A stretch of 64,000 nucleotides of DNA from DASYDU01 sp050248495 (GTDB lineage Bacteria > Planctomycetota > Planctomycetia > Pirellulales > Lacipirellulaceae), in assembly GCA_050248495.1 (NCBI GenBank), contig JBFWSG010000025.1, positions 10,019-74,018 on the forward strand, written 5' to 3'. Each line of letters opens with the position of its first letter. Position 1 is the stretch's first letter. Positions 1-8,633 of this stretch are shown here, piece by piece. The notes below the pieces were generated by a model that worked only from the letters and a program-made list of their open reading frames with translations, was not told the origin of the DNA and made no database searches. A program made the position numbers and the translations under genes.

Positions 1-111
1 GATGATCGGCACCGGCTCCTTGGCTGCACTCGGCGGCGACTGGCCGAGGGGAACAACCAGGAGGACGACGAGTGCGGCAACCCGACGGCCGACATTTAGC
101 TGCTTGGACAT
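1..111 (-). CDS. N-terminal fragment of a secreted protein (cut by window edge)
   Basis: Reading leftwards from an ATG at 111, the frame stays open for 37 codons to the window edge. The peptide begins MSKQLNVGRRVAALVVLLVV and continues with PLGQSPPSAAKEPVPII: a charged start with Arg9-Arg10, a hydrophobic core at about residues 11-22 and a plausible Ala-type cleavage site near residues 29-30. This is a typical Sec signal peptide, so the product is probably exported. Its function cannot be judged from this fragment. It is divergent from the PP2C phosphatase gene. Confidence 0.55.
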   Translation of the reverse strand, partial: MSKQLNVGRRVAALVVLLVVPLGQSPPSAAKEPVPII

Positions 112-338
112 GAGAGGCTCTCGACGTGCGCAAGGCATGGCAATTCCACGCCAACGAAATCGCGGGCGGCGGACAATTCCGGATGCGGCAACACTGCTAC
201 GGCAACGACGGTCAATATACCGCGCATCGAGTCAGCCCGTCGGCCGCTGGCGGCATTGGCATTCGCAGATCAACGACCGCCGAAAGACTCGCATTTTCGC
301 GCGGCAAAGCGCATACTGAGGTCCAAACGAGGGTCACC

Positions 339-1235
339 ATGGCGGAACACGACAGCGAAACCGTGGATAACGTCTCCCCAGCCCTGGCCGCAGCCAAATA
401 CTTCGTCAAACGCGCGGAGCTGCTGGCCTACGAATTCGGGGCGGCCACGCATCCGGGGCTCAAGCGCACCGAGAACCAGGACCACTACATCGTGCTGCGG
501 CGGACGCGGACGCAGCAGTTGCTGCTCACCAATGTGCCGACCGAAGAGCTCTCGATGCCCACGGATGAGGCGTTCGGGATGGCGGTGGCGGACGGAATGG
601 GGGGCGCGGGTCGCGGCGGATTGGCGAGCCGGCTGGCGATTCGCGAGGCCTGGGACCTTGCCGGCCGGACGACCAGCTGGCTGATGAAGCTCCGCGACGT
701 CAACACACAGGAGCTCACCGAGCGGGTCGAAGGCTTCGTGTACATGATGCAGCAGGCGTTCGTCCACGAATTCGAGCACAACCCTGATTTCGTCAACAGC
801 GGCACCACCTGGACGTCGGCCTACATGGTCAGCTCGTTTGCGATCGTGGCCCAGATCGGCGACTCGCCGAGCTTCTTGTGGCGGGATGGCACGTTCCGCC
901 GGCTTACGACCGACCATACGATTGAGCAGGAGTTCATCGCGGCGGGCGTGGCACCCGAGGTGGCGGGAAAATACAGCCACATGCTCACGCGGTGCCTGCG
1001 GTACGACGCGCTCAAGGATCGGCCCGACATTTATCACGTGCGGCTGCAGCCGAACGATCAGCTGCTGCTGTGCACCGATGGGCTCACGGACATGGTGAGC
1101 GAAAACGTGATCGCCGAGTGCGTCGACGCTTCGCCCGACGCGCAAACGGCCTGCGACGCGCTGGTATCGCTCGCGCTCGATGCCGGTGGACGGGACAACG
1201 TGACCGCGGTGCTGGCCCGGGCTCGGCTCAAGTAG
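339..1235 (+). CDS. PP2C-family Ser/Thr protein phosphatase
   Basis: A 298-residue soluble protein that is expected to dephosphorylate phospho-Ser/Thr proteins using two metal ions. The PP2C motifs occur in order: GLKRTENQDHY (about residues 40-50, with metal-binding Asp48), ADGMGG (Asp85), SGTTWTSAYM, QIGDSPSFLWRDG, LLCTDGLTDMV, and the C-terminal GGRDNVTAV with the last conserved Asp. The frame is open from 126, but the ATG at 339 is preferred: a GAGG lies about eight bases upstream and the extra N-terminus looks non-coding. Planctomycetes carry many Hanks-type kinases, and one lies at 33.7 kb, but no kinase is adjacent, so its partner is unknown. Confidence 0.9.
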   Translation: MAEHDSETVDNVSPALAAAKYFVKRAELLAYEFGAATHPGLKRTENQDHYIVLRRTRTQQLLLTNVPTEELSMPTDEAFGMAVADGMGGAGRGGLASRLAIREAWDLAGRTTSWLMKLRDVNTQELTERVEGFVYMMQQAFVHEFEHNPDFVNSGTTWTSAYMVSSFAIVAQIGDSPSFLWRDGTFRRLTTDHTIEQEFIAAGVAPEVAGKYSHMLTRCLRYDALKDRPDIYHVRLQPNDQLLLCTDGLTDMVSENVIAECVDASPDAQTACDALVSLALDAGGRDNVTAVLARARLK

Positions 1236-1301
1236 CCGGTCAGGCCACTCGACATACTTCGACATTATTTGGGGCAGCCAGATTCAAATCGGAGGTCCAA
1301 G

Positions 1302-2951
1302 ATGCGTCGCGTATCTACGCTGGGTTCGATGATCGTGCTCGTGTGCTTCGCGGCGGCGGCCAACGGCGAACAGCAGGTGAAACTGCAAAGCGGCGCCACA
1401 CTGGTGGGCAACGTCAGCACGGAGGGCAGCGACCTGGTGGTGGACGTCGACGGGGCAAAGATTCCGGTGCCGTTCAAGGACGTGGCGTCGGTCACGCCCG
1501 CGAGTCAGGGCCAGGCGCGCGACGCCGAGCGGCTGTTGATCAAAGCCATCGAGGCCCAGATGCTGACCGATGATGAAAAGGTCGACACCGGGCTCTTCGC
1601 CGAGGCGTTTCGACTGGCGCCCGACGATCCGCGGACCGCGTTCTGGTACGCTCGCAGCCTGGTGAAAGCCGGCTTCGGCAAGGGGGCGAATGAAGTGTTC
1701 GAGCCGCGGCGCGAGGCGATCGTCGCGGCGTATCCGGGCGCGGCCGATCGGCTCGCCGACCAGATCCAAGAGCGGCTGGCTTTAGAGAAACTGCCGGCCC
1801 CGCTCGTTGCGCGGCTCGATGAGATCTCGGCTGCCGCGAAGCAGCCCGCTCCCATCAACGCGGAAAAAACTGCCTACGCGGCCTACTTCCAGTTAATCGA
1901 CCAGGCGGGTGAGCCGATCGAGCGGTCGGATTTCGAGATCCAATCCAATGGCGAAGAGGGGAATCTGGAATCGTTCGCGGATGGCCATCATCTGTATACT
2001 TTCGCGCGCGATCGCCATTTCGGCGACAATCCCTGCCAGCTGAACGTTTCGCGGCCGGGGCTGGTGAGCGCGTCCTTTAGCTTCGAAGGGGGCACGCGAG
2101 GCGCTCAGAATGTGGGCGTCCTGAAAGTGACGCGGCTCAGCGAAAAAGATCGCAAGCCGGTGACTTTCAAAGTCCTCGACCCCGCGGGCCAGCCTCTCTC
2201 GGGAGCGACCATCACGCTGAATGCCGTCCGGCAGCGCGGAAACTCCGACGCGATTGCGCCGCTGCAGGTGAACGCCGACGGCGTGGCCAGCGCCACTCTG
2301 TACCCGAACCAGTATTACTGCCAGGTGTCGCGGAAGGCCTACAACCCGATCTCGCAGCCGCTCACCGTACCGCTCGAAGGCGAAGAGCCTGTTGCAGTCG
2401 AAGCGAAGCTCTACCCGGCAATTCAAGCTACGATCAAGGTCGAATGGCAAGCGAGAGCGATCACGCATCCGGGCATGCCGCCCGTGGCGGAGAGCTCTCT
2501 GACCAGCGGCGAATTCGAACAGACGATCGACGGGACCGGTGCGGCTGGAATGCCGGTGGGCCGATTTGGAATCCCGTGGGTCCGCCTGATGCAGTCCGAG
2601 GACCAATTGCAACTGCAGTTCATGGACCGCAGCATGTTCGGGCCCTCGGAGCCGGCCTGGGTCGGCCGCCTCGCGCCGGAGACGCAAGGCAAGGATAATA
2701 AAAAACTCGACGCGCAGGTCAACGCAGAACTTTTCGATGTGCTCTCGCTCGACGAGCTCGATGCGCTGGCGCAAGAATTCAAGATCGATCGGGTGGAATT
2801 CGGCGGCATGCCCCGTCCGAACGGACAGCTAACGCTGCCGATCGAAGCAGGCGACATTTATTTGGGAAGGATCATGGGGCACGTTCCGGAGACCAACCGG
2901 CCGGCCATGATCGAATTTAAGCTGCTGGCCACCGAGGTCGTGCGGCCGTAA
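1302..2951 (+). CDS. Secreted hypothetical protein with a carboxypeptidase-regulatory-like segment
   Basis: A 549-residue protein. The ATG at 1302 is chosen because GGAGG lies at 1291 and a clean signal peptide follows (MRRVSTLGSMIVLVCFAAAANG). Residues 23-80 form a short beta-rich segment (KLQSGATLVGNVSTEGSDLV). A helical region near 80-170 (AFRLAPDDPRTAFWYARSLV) resembles a TPR-like repeat. Residues about 290-380 (PVTFKVLDPAGQPLSGATI) look like the carboxypeptidase-regulatory or Ig-like fold found in secreted planctomycete proteins. No catalytic motif was recognised. A strong hairpin follows the stop codon, so the gene is probably transcribed alone. Confidence 0.8.
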   Translation: MRRVSTLGSMIVLVCFAAAANGEQQVKLQSGATLVGNVSTEGSDLVVDVDGAKIPVPFKDVASVTPASQGQARDAERLLIKAIEAQMLTDDEKVDTGLFAEAFRLAPDDPRTAFWYARSLVKAGFGKGANEVFEPRREAIVAAYPGAADRLADQIQERLALEKLPAPLVARLDEISAAAKQPAPINAEKTAYAAYFQLIDQAGEPIERSDFEIQSNGEEGNLESFADGHHLYTFARDRHFGDNPCQLNVSRPGLVSASFSFEGGTRGAQNVGVLKVTRLSEKDRKPVTFKVLDPAGQPLSGATITLNAVRQRGNSDAIAPLQVNADGVASATLYPNQYYCQVSRKAYNPISQPLTVPLEGEEPVAVEAKLYPAIQATIKVEWQARAITHPGMPPVAESSLTSGEFEQTIDGTGAAGMPVGRFGIPWVRLMQSEDQLQLQFMDRSMFGPSEPAWVGRLAPETQGKDNKKLDAQVNAELFDVLSLDELDALAQEFKIDRVEFGGMPRPNGQLTLPIEAGDIYLGRIMGHVPETNRPAMIEFKLLATEVVRP

Positions 2952-2961
2952 GCGCGCTCGC

Positions 2962-2986
2962 CCGGCACGACGATTGTTCGTGCCGG
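2962..2986 (+). terminator. Perfect 9-bp hairpin after the secreted hypothetical gene
   Basis: The arms CCGGCACGA (2962-2970) and TCGTGCCGG (2978-2986) pair perfectly around a 7-base loop, eleven bases after the stop codon. They are followed by TAAACATTTT rather than a pure U-tract. Position and stability suit a transcription terminator. Confidence 0.65.
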
Positions 2987-3050
2987 TAAACATTTTCATG
3001 CCGGAAACCTGGCCGAAGCTGATTGACCGCCGTCGCGGCCGGCCGTATAT

Positions 3051-3080
3051 TTAACCATTGAGTTAATTAACCATTTGGTG
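3051..3080 (+). promoter_or_regulatory. Two adjacent ArsR-type operator palindromes
   Basis: TTAACCATT occurs at 3051-3059 and again at 3067-3075, exactly 16 bp apart. Each copy starts an imperfect palindrome of the form TTAACCA-TT-TGGTTAA: TTAACCATTGAGTTAA at 3051-3066 and TTAACCATTTGGTGTA at 3067-3082. The pair lies 6-37 bases before the ArsR start codon, which is where an autorepressor would sit. Binding is inferred. Confidence 0.6.
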
Positions 3081-3087
3081 TATTATC

Positions 3088-3495
3088 ATGACCGACACGC
3101 TCAGTCAGACGTTTGCGGCCCTGGCGGATCCGACGCGGCGGGCGATGCTCGCGCGGCTCTCGCGGGGCGAGGCCAGCGTGACGGAGCTCGCTCAGCCGTT
3201 TCTCGACGAGATGAGCCTGCCCGCCGTCACTAAGCACTTGAAGGTGCTCGAACGGGCCGGGCTGATCACCAAGGGCCGCGAGGCGCAGTGGCGTCCCTGC
3301 CGGCTCAACGCCGATCCGTTCCGCGACGTCGCCGATTGGATGCAGCAGTATCGAGCGATGTGGGAAGAGAGTTTTGATCGGCTCGATGCGTATTTGAAAA
3401 CCGTTACGGCGAAGAAGCAAGCCGCCGCCAAGAAATCCGCGAAAGGCAAAACGAAAGGCCAACCGAAAGGAACCAGAGATGGTCGCCAGAAATAA
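3088..3495 (+). CDS. ArsR-family HTH transcriptional regulator
   Basis: A 135-residue DNA-binding protein. Residues 1-85 match the winged-helix ArsR fold: MTDTLSQTFAALADPTRRAML, then EASVTELAQPF and LPAVTKHLKVLERAGLI as recognition helix, followed by the GREAQWRPCRL wing. No metal-binding ELCVCDL motif is seen, so it belongs to the group of ArsR repressors paired with SRPBCC proteins rather than to metal sensors. The tail from about residue 110 is Lys-rich (KKQAAAKKSAKGKTKGQ). The stop overlaps the next gene by 17 bases, so the two are co-translated. Palindromes immediately upstream suggest autoregulation. Confidence 0.92.
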   Translation: MTDTLSQTFAALADPTRRAMLARLSRGEASVTELAQPFLDEMSLPAVTKHLKVLERAGLITKGREAQWRPCRLNADPFRDVADWMQQYRAMWEESFDRLDAYLKTVTAKKQAAAKKSAKGKTKGQPKGTRDGRQK

Positions 3496-4435
3496 ATCGA
3501 ACGAGATTCGCATCATCCGGACGTACGACGCGGCGGTGGAGGACGTGTGGGATGCCTGGACCGATCCGGAGCAGGTGGCGCAGTGGTGGGGGCCGCGCGG
3601 CTTTACGCTCACCCATCACAGCAAGGAGCTGCGGCCGGGCGGCATCTGGCACTACACCATGCACGGTCCGGACGGCACCGACTTTCCAAACAAAACGCTC
3701 TACCACGAAGTCGAGCTGCACAAGAAGCTCGTGTACGACCACGGCGGATACGACGAGCGGAAACCGCTGTTTCGCGTGACCGTGTTCTTCAAGGCGCTCG
3801 GGCCCGAGAAGACAGAGATGGACATGACGATGGCATTCCCGTCGGTCGAGCAGGCGGAAGAAATCGGCAAGTTCATCAAGCAGGTGGGTGGCAACTCGAC
3901 CTGGGACCGACTGGCGGAATACCTCGAAAAGGAATCGACCGGCAAGGAAGAGTTCGTGATCAACCGCACGTTCGACGCGCCGATCGACGTGATGTTCGAG
4001 ATGTGGACCGAACCAAATCACCTTTCGCAATGGCTGCCGCCGACCGGGTTCACGATGCAGCTCATCAAGTCGGAGATCGAGCCGGGAAAACGGACCTTTT
4101 GGATGATGACCAACGGCGCGGACGTGACAATGTACGGTTACTGCGACTACCAGAAGATCGAGAAGCCGCACACGATCGTCTACACGCAGCAGTTCGCCGA
4201 CGAGCACGAGAACGTGTCGCGTCACCCGCACGCGCCCGTCTGGCCGCAAACGATGCTCACCACCGTCACCTTGACAGAGGAAGGCCCGGAGAGAACGCGG
4301 GTGACCGTGACCTGGGAACCACACGGGGCGACGACGCGCGCGGAGCTCGAAGCATTCATCAACGGGAAGGCCGGCATGACGTGGGGCTGGACGGGCTCGT
4401 TCGACAGGCTCGAAGCGCTCTTGTCGCGCGGCTGA
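3479..4435 (+). CDS. Tandem SRPBCC/AHSA1-domain protein
   Basis: A 318-residue protein with two copies of the AHSA1 (activator of Hsp90 ATPase homologue 1-like, SRPBCC) ligand-binding fold. Copy one covers about residues 5-150 (IRTYDAAVEDVWDAWTDPEQ, VAQWWGPRGFT). Copy two covers about 158-316 (VINRTFDAPIDVMFEMWTEP, LSQWLPPTGFT). Single-domain proteins of this type are usual beside ArsR genes, so the duplication is notable. AAAGGA at 3466 and the overlap with the ArsR gene support the start. The bound ligand is unknown. The 3' end contains one copy of a 23-bp sequence that recurs 142 bp downstream. Confidence 0.88.
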   Translation: MVARNKSNEIRIIRTYDAAVEDVWDAWTDPEQVAQWWGPRGFTLTHHSKELRPGGIWHYTMHGPDGTDFPNKTLYHEVELHKKLVYDHGGYDERKPLFRVTVFFKALGPEKTEMDMTMAFPSVEQAEEIGKFIKQVGGNSTWDRLAEYLEKESTGKEEFVINRTFDAPIDVMFEMWTEPNHLSQWLPPTGFTMQLIKSEIEPGKRTFWMMTNGADVTMYGYCDYQKIEKPHTIVYTQQFADEHENVSRHPHAPVWPQTMLTTVTLTEEGPERTRVTVTWEPHGATTRAELEAFINGKAGMTWGWTGSFDRLEALLSRG

Positions 4436-4572
4436 CAATTCATCCATGGGTGGCTTGTGGTAGAGGCCGAGCCGAGCTCCCAGGCGTTCTTGCAACCGAG
4501 TCAACGTCTGGGGGCTCGCTGTCGCTCGACCACCAGCCACACGGCGTGCGCTCGAAGCGCTCTTGTCGCGCG
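4408..4572. repeat. 23-bp direct repeat bracketing the 3' end of the SRPBCC gene
   Basis: The same 23 bases, beginning GCTCGAAGCGCTCTTGTC, occur at 4408-4430 inside the last SRPBCC codons and at 4550-4572 downstream. In the second copy a TGA follows at nearly the same place. This suggests a partial duplication of the gene end, with the first stop now lying within the duplicated unit. The remainder of the 4436-4776 gap shows no convincing gene. Confidence 0.6.
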
Positions 4573-4776
4573 AGTGACGTTCTGGCGGCGTGCGTCAATT
4601 GGCACCGTGGGCGTGCGAATTCGGCCGCTTGTAGCGGTTATTCCGCGGCTCGATTGGCAATCAGCAAGGGTTGACCTATCTTACAGGCGCAGGGAACGCG
4701 CGCATTCTTGCGCAGGCACTCGGCGGCCGGATTGCCGCCACGGGTCATTCTTTCACGGCCGCTGCGAGGAGAGGTT

Positions 4777-5685
4777 ATGGGTCGCCACCGTTGGGTTGCC
4801 GCTGGTGTCGTTTTGTTTTTGAGTCTACAGAGCGCGGTCGCGTTCGCTGCCGAAGATGCCGCCGTTCGCGCTTCCTCGGACGCCTTCATCAAAGTGTTTG
4901 ACGCCGGCGACGCGAAGGCGGTCGCCGCGCTGTGGACGCCCGACGGGACGCTTGTGGATGCAGGCGGCGAAACGTTTGCCGGGCGGGCAGCGATTGAAGC
5001 CGCGTACACCGAGTTCTTTCAGGCCAACCCCGGCGCGAAAATGCAAGTCGTCATCGACTCGGTGCGGATGCTCGGCCGCGATGCAGCCATCGAAGAAGGG
5101 CAAGCCACGGTTTCGCTCCCCTCCGGTGATACGAGCGGCCCTGCTCGATATACCGCAGTGCATGTCAAACAGGACGGCAAGTGGTTGATGGCGGCAGTGC
5201 ACGAAGCGCCGAGCGCGCCGGCCACGGCCAGTTCGCAGCTCGCGGATCTCGACTGGCTGGTGGGAACCTGGTCGGCCGAGGAACGAGGCGCCACGTCGAC
5301 GGCCACCTGCCAATGGCTCGCCAACAAGACGTTCCTCGAACGCAAGTACACCGTAACGGCTGCCGATCACACCACGACCTCGGGCGTGCAATTGATCGGG
5401 CTCGACCCGCGGACGGGCGGCATCGTCTCCTGGGGATTCAACTCGGACGGCGGCCGGACGATGGGCACCTGGCTGCAGCATCCGAACGGCTGGGCGATCG
5501 AATCGGTCGGCCTGAGCGCCGACGGCGCCGACACCCGCGCGGTCAACGTGCTCACGAAGCTCGATGAGAATGCCTACAGCTGGCAGTCGATGGGCCGAAG
5601 CGTCGCCGGAGCACCGCTGCCCGATCTGGATGAGATCATCTTCCGCCGCTCTGCCGATCAAGCGAGCAACGCGGCCGGCAAATGA
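4777..5685 (+). CDS. Exported SnoaL-like/DUF4440-type protein
   Basis: A 302-residue protein starting at the ATG at 4777 behind the strong site GAGGAGAGG. The N-terminus MGRHRWVAAGVVLFLSLQSAVAFA is a signal peptide. Residues about 25-145 resemble a SnoaL/NTF2-like fold (SDAFIKVFDAGDAKAVAALW, DGTLVDAGGETFAGRAAIEA). The second half, from DLDWLVGTWSAEERG, resembles the lipocalin-like domain that often follows such modules (GVQLIGLDPRTGGIVSWGF). A role in binding or turning over a small ligand outside the cytoplasm is possible, but no catalytic residues can be named. Confidence 0.82.
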   Translation: MGRHRWVAAGVVLFLSLQSAVAFAAEDAAVRASSDAFIKVFDAGDAKAVAALWTPDGTLVDAGGETFAGRAAIEAAYTEFFQANPGAKMQVVIDSVRMLGRDAAIEEGQATVSLPSGDTSGPARYTAVHVKQDGKWLMAAVHEAPSAPATASSQLADLDWLVGTWSAEERGATSTATCQWLANKTFLERKYTVTAADHTTTSGVQLIGLDPRTGGIVSWGFNSDGGRTMGTWLQHPNGWAIESVGLSADGADTRAVNVLTKLDENAYSWQSMGRSVAGAPLPDLDEIIFRRSADQASNAAGK

Positions 5686-5740
5686 CATCACCGAGTCAAG
5701 CACACAAAATCAATTCCAACTTTGCATAAGTGAGTTCATC

Positions 5741-7366
5741 ATGTTTCGTCATCGCCTCGCCCATCTGTTGGCGCTCATGCTGTTGGTTGGTTCACAGTCC
5801 CCGTCGTTCGGCCGCGGTTTTGGCGGGGGCGGTGGCGGGTTTCATGGAGGCGGAGGATTTGGCGGAGGTGGTTTTGGCGGAGGCGGCTACCACGGCGGCG
5901 GTGGGTTTGGTGGGGGCGGCTTCGGCGGTGGTGGTTATGGCGGAGGCGGTTTCCACGGTTACGGCGGCGGTGGATATGGAGGCGGTGGCTTCGGCGGCGG
6001 CGATTTGGGCCGCGACGGCTTCGGGGGCGGCGGTCAATTCGGCGGCTTGAGCGGCGTCGACGGCGCCGGACGCGCTGGGTTCGGCGGCGGTGCTTATGGT
6101 GATCTTGGCCGTGGTGGATATGGCGCGGGTGCCGGCGGTTTCGGCGGCGACGGTCGATTCGGCGCTGGTGGCTTTGGCGGCTATGGCGCCGCTCCATCGC
6201 GCGGCCAATTGAACAGCTTCCTCGGCCTGCCGTCGGACGAAGGCATGCACGGCATGGTCAATAATCCGTTCGTCCACGCGGGCGGTTCGGCGAATCTCGG
6301 CGGCGACGCCTTCAACGTTCAGCACGGCAGCGTCGAAGGACCCCGTGGCGGCGAGGCAGCCGGAACCGCCGTCGAAGGACCACGCGGCAACGTCGCGGCT
6401 CGCGGCGCGGCGGTCGGGCCGAATGGCGGAGTCGTGGCCGGGCGCGGTGTGGAAGGCGCGGGCGGCGGCTCGGTGAAGCAAGGCGTGGCGGTGGGTCCGA
6501 ATGGCCGCGTGGCCGGCGGAACGGTCGCGCGTGGGCCGCAGGGTGGCGTCGCGGCGCGCGGCGCCGTGGCGGGGCCGAACGGTTGGGCGGCCGGATTCGC
6601 GCGGGTTTCGCCCTCGCAGCGGTATGCCACGGCCGGCTCGGTCCGCGGCAACTGGAATCATTGGAATTATTTTGGTCCCGGCTGGTATGGCGATCATCCC
6701 GGCGCGTGGTTCTGCGCGGGGTGGGCCGCGGGACAGTACTGGTGGCCCTGCACGTGGCCGGCGCTCTATGGCTGGTTCGCGTTCCCGAACGACTATCCGA
6801 TTTACTACAACTACGGCAGCAACGTCTTGTATCAGGATGACGGCGTGTACGTCGACGGCGTCGATCAGGGCACACCGCAAGAGTATTACGGCCAGGCACA
6901 AACGCTTGCCGACAACGGCGCGCAGGCCAATGCCTCGACCCAGGACAGCGAGAACTGGCTGCCGCTGGGTGTGTTCCTGCTCACCAAGCCGGGCGAGAAG
7001 GACTCGCACGATGTGTTCCAGCTGGCGATCAACAAACAGGGCATCATCCGCGGCAACTTCCAGGACTCGGCCGACAACGTGACCGAAGCGGTCCAGGGCT
7101 CGGCCGACCTGAAGACGCAGCGGGTGGCTTTCACCGTGGGCGACAAGAAGTCGACAGTCATCGAGACGGGACTGTACAATCTCACCAAGGACGAAGCGCC
7201 GGCGCTGATCCACTTCGGCCAGGACCGCACGGAGCAGTGGCTCTTGGTACGGATGAAAAATCCGGATGCTACGCCGAATACTTCGACCGGAGCGGCCGCG
7301 ACAAGTAACAGTACTGGGGTCCCGGCCGGGACATCGACTCCGGCGGCAGTGAACGAGCCGTTCTAA
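5741..7366 (+). CDS. Glycine-rich secreted putative surface protein
   Basis: A 541-residue protein. The ATG at 5741 starts a signal peptide (MFRHRLAHLLALMLLVGSQS). Residues about 25-150 are almost entirely Gly with Phe/Tyr/His (repeated FGGGG and YGGGG units). Residues about 195-290 carry degenerate repeats (GPNGGVVAGRG, GPQGGVAARGAVAGPNG). A Trp/Tyr-rich block (WNHWNYFGPGWYGDHPGAWF) follows, and then a folded C-terminal domain of about 130 residues (WLPLGVFLLTKPGEKDSHDV). Similar planctomycete proteins have been annotated as putative cell-surface proteins. The DNA of the Gly tract is repetitive and could vary in length. A structural envelope role is inferred only. Confidence 0.85.
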   Translation: MFRHRLAHLLALMLLVGSQSPSFGRGFGGGGGGFHGGGGFGGGGFGGGGYHGGGGFGGGGFGGGGYGGGGFHGYGGGGYGGGGFGGGDLGRDGFGGGGQFGGLSGVDGAGRAGFGGGAYGDLGRGGYGAGAGGFGGDGRFGAGGFGGYGAAPSRGQLNSFLGLPSDEGMHGMVNNPFVHAGGSANLGGDAFNVQHGSVEGPRGGEAAGTAVEGPRGNVAARGAAVGPNGGVVAGRGVEGAGGGSVKQGVAVGPNGRVAGGTVARGPQGGVAARGAVAGPNGWAAGFARVSPSQRYATAGSVRGNWNHWNYFGPGWYGDHPGAWFCAGWAAGQYWWPCTWPALYGWFAFPNDYPIYYNYGSNVLYQDDGVYVDGVDQGTPQEYYGQAQTLADNGAQANASTQDSENWLPLGVFLLTKPGEKDSHDVFQLAINKQGIIRGNFQDSADNVTEAVQGSADLKTQRVAFTVGDKKSTVIETGLYNLTKDEAPALIHFGQDRTEQWLLVRMKNPDATPNTSTGAAATSNSTGVPAGTSTPAAVNEPF

Positions 7367-7406
7367 CGAGCATGGAGCCACGCCGCGGGCGGGGGCTATA
7401 GAGAGC

Positions 7407-8174
7407 ATGGATGAACCGCCGCAAGAGACGAATGGCCCGCAGGAAACCCTCGTCGCGGCGCGTGGTCACCGGAGCCGGCGGCGGATGATTGTGCAGTTTG
7501 TCGCCTGCGTGTTGGTGTTGTGGCTGGTGATGGCGTACCTGCTGGTGCCGACCGGCTGGAAACTCTACGCCCGCGAGCATCCGGCGCTGGATGCGAGTCC
7601 GCGGATCACCGAAACGAGCGACCATCATCCAGGCGATCCGCTGAATGTCGCCTTGATCGGCACGCGCGAACAGCTCGACGCCATCATGCAGGCGGCCGAT
7701 TGGCACTCGGCCGCGGCGCTGGGCCTCAAGAGCGACCTCAAGATCGGCATCGATACGGTCCTCTCGCGGCCGGATGTCGACGCGCCGGTGAGCAGCCTGT
7801 ATTTGTTCGGCCGCAAAGAGGACGCGGCTTTCGAGCAGCCGGTCGGAGACAATCCGCGGCATCGACATCACGTGCGCTTCTGGAAGCTGGACGAGCCAAG
7901 CCAGGATGGCCGGCCGATCTGGATCGGTTCGGCGGTGTACGATGCGCACGTCGGTTTCAGCCGCACCACGGGACAGATCACGCATGTCACGGCGGCGGAC
8001 GTCGACCAGGAGCGCGACTATCTGTTCCAGTGTCTGGAAAAGACCGGCGACCTGGCGAAGTTCGAGGACCTTCCCGGCTTCCATACGCAGCTTGCCGGTA
8101 AGAACGGCGGCGGCGATCCGTGGAAGACCGATGGCGATTTGTATCTCGGGATCATCGCCGAGTCGGTGAAGTAG
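7407..8174 (+). CDS. LssY_C-domain membrane-anchored protein
   Basis: A 255-residue protein. A single membrane helix lies at about residues 28-48 (VQFVACVLVLWLVMAYLLVP). The rest resembles the LssY C-terminal domain: PLNVALIGTREQLDAIMQAA, W-A-A-L-KS, SSLYLFGRKEDAAFEQ, RHHVRFWKL, WIGSAVYD, and ITHVTAADVDQERDYLFQCL. In LssY proteins this domain follows a PAP2-like phosphatase; here it stands alone behind one helix. It starts 40 bases after the glycine-rich gene on the same strand, so the two may be co-transcribed. Its biochemical role is unknown. Confidence 0.8.
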   Translation: MDEPPQETNGPQETLVAARGHRSRRRMIVQFVACVLVLWLVMAYLLVPTGWKLYAREHPALDASPRITETSDHHPGDPLNVALIGTREQLDAIMQAADWHSAAALGLKSDLKIGIDTVLSRPDVDAPVSSLYLFGRKEDAAFEQPVGDNPRHRHHVRFWKLDEPSQDGRPIWIGSAVYDAHVGFSRTTGQITHVTAADVDQERDYLFQCLEKTGDLAKFEDLPGFHTQLAGKNGGGDPWKTDGDLYLGIIAESVK

Positions 8175-8214
8175 AGTCTCTTGTGACGCGCCCGCGAGCC
8201 GGCAGCGATCTTCG

Positions 8215-8538
8215 ATGGATCACCTTAACAACGAACAGCTTCGCACCCATTTCTTGACGATGCTGTCGGTCGCCAGCGGCATGGTCGGCGTGTGCGCCAC
8301 CGCTATCGGCCTGATTGGCATCGTCAAACGGATGAGCAATTTTGAAGTCATTGTGGACGATTTGTTTGCGCTCGGCGCGCTATTCTTCCTGTTTGTCACC
8401 GGCCTCAGCTTTGTGTGCCTGCGGACGCGACTGGGGAAGAAAGCGCACCTGCTGGTGCTGGTGGTCGACATGGCCTTTTTCTCAGGCCTGGCGACGGTCG
8501 TGATCGCGTCGCTGATGCTCACCTGGATGGTGATTTAG
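8215..8538 (+). CDS. Small three-helix membrane protein
   Basis: A 107-residue hydrophobic protein with three predicted membrane helices: about residues 15-37 (MLSVASGMVGVCATAIGLIG), 48-68 (LFALGALFFLFVTGLSFVCL) and 78-106 (LLVLVVDMAFFSGLATVVIA). It begins MDHLNNEQLRTHFLTMLSVA. The frame is open throughout and lies 40 bases after the LssY_C gene. No family name can be assigned with certainty. Confidence 0.75.
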   Translation: MDHLNNEQLRTHFLTMLSVASGMVGVCATAIGLIGIVKRMSNFEVIVDDLFALGALFFLFVTGLSFVCLRTRLGKKAHLLVLVVDMAFFSGLATVVIASLMLTWMVI

Positions 8539-8633
8539 TGGCAAAGGGCTGGACAGTTTTCTTGTATTCCGGGCAGAAAGCGATAAATTACACTTTCGGT
8601 TGAGACTCGGTTTTTTACCAAAGGGGCACTTCA

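Noticed and set aside
3404..4540. 378-codon minus-strand frame opposite the SRPBCC gene
   Set aside because: Composition is Arg/His/Leu-rich as expected for an antisense shadow; the plus-strand AHSA1 motifs are unambiguous.
5792..7408. 538-codon open frame on the minus strand opposite the glycine-rich gene
   Set aside because: It mirrors the repetitive Gly codons (reading as Ala/Thr/Arg-rich sequence) and has no signal, domain or ribosome site; the plus-strand frame has a signal peptide and folded C-terminus.
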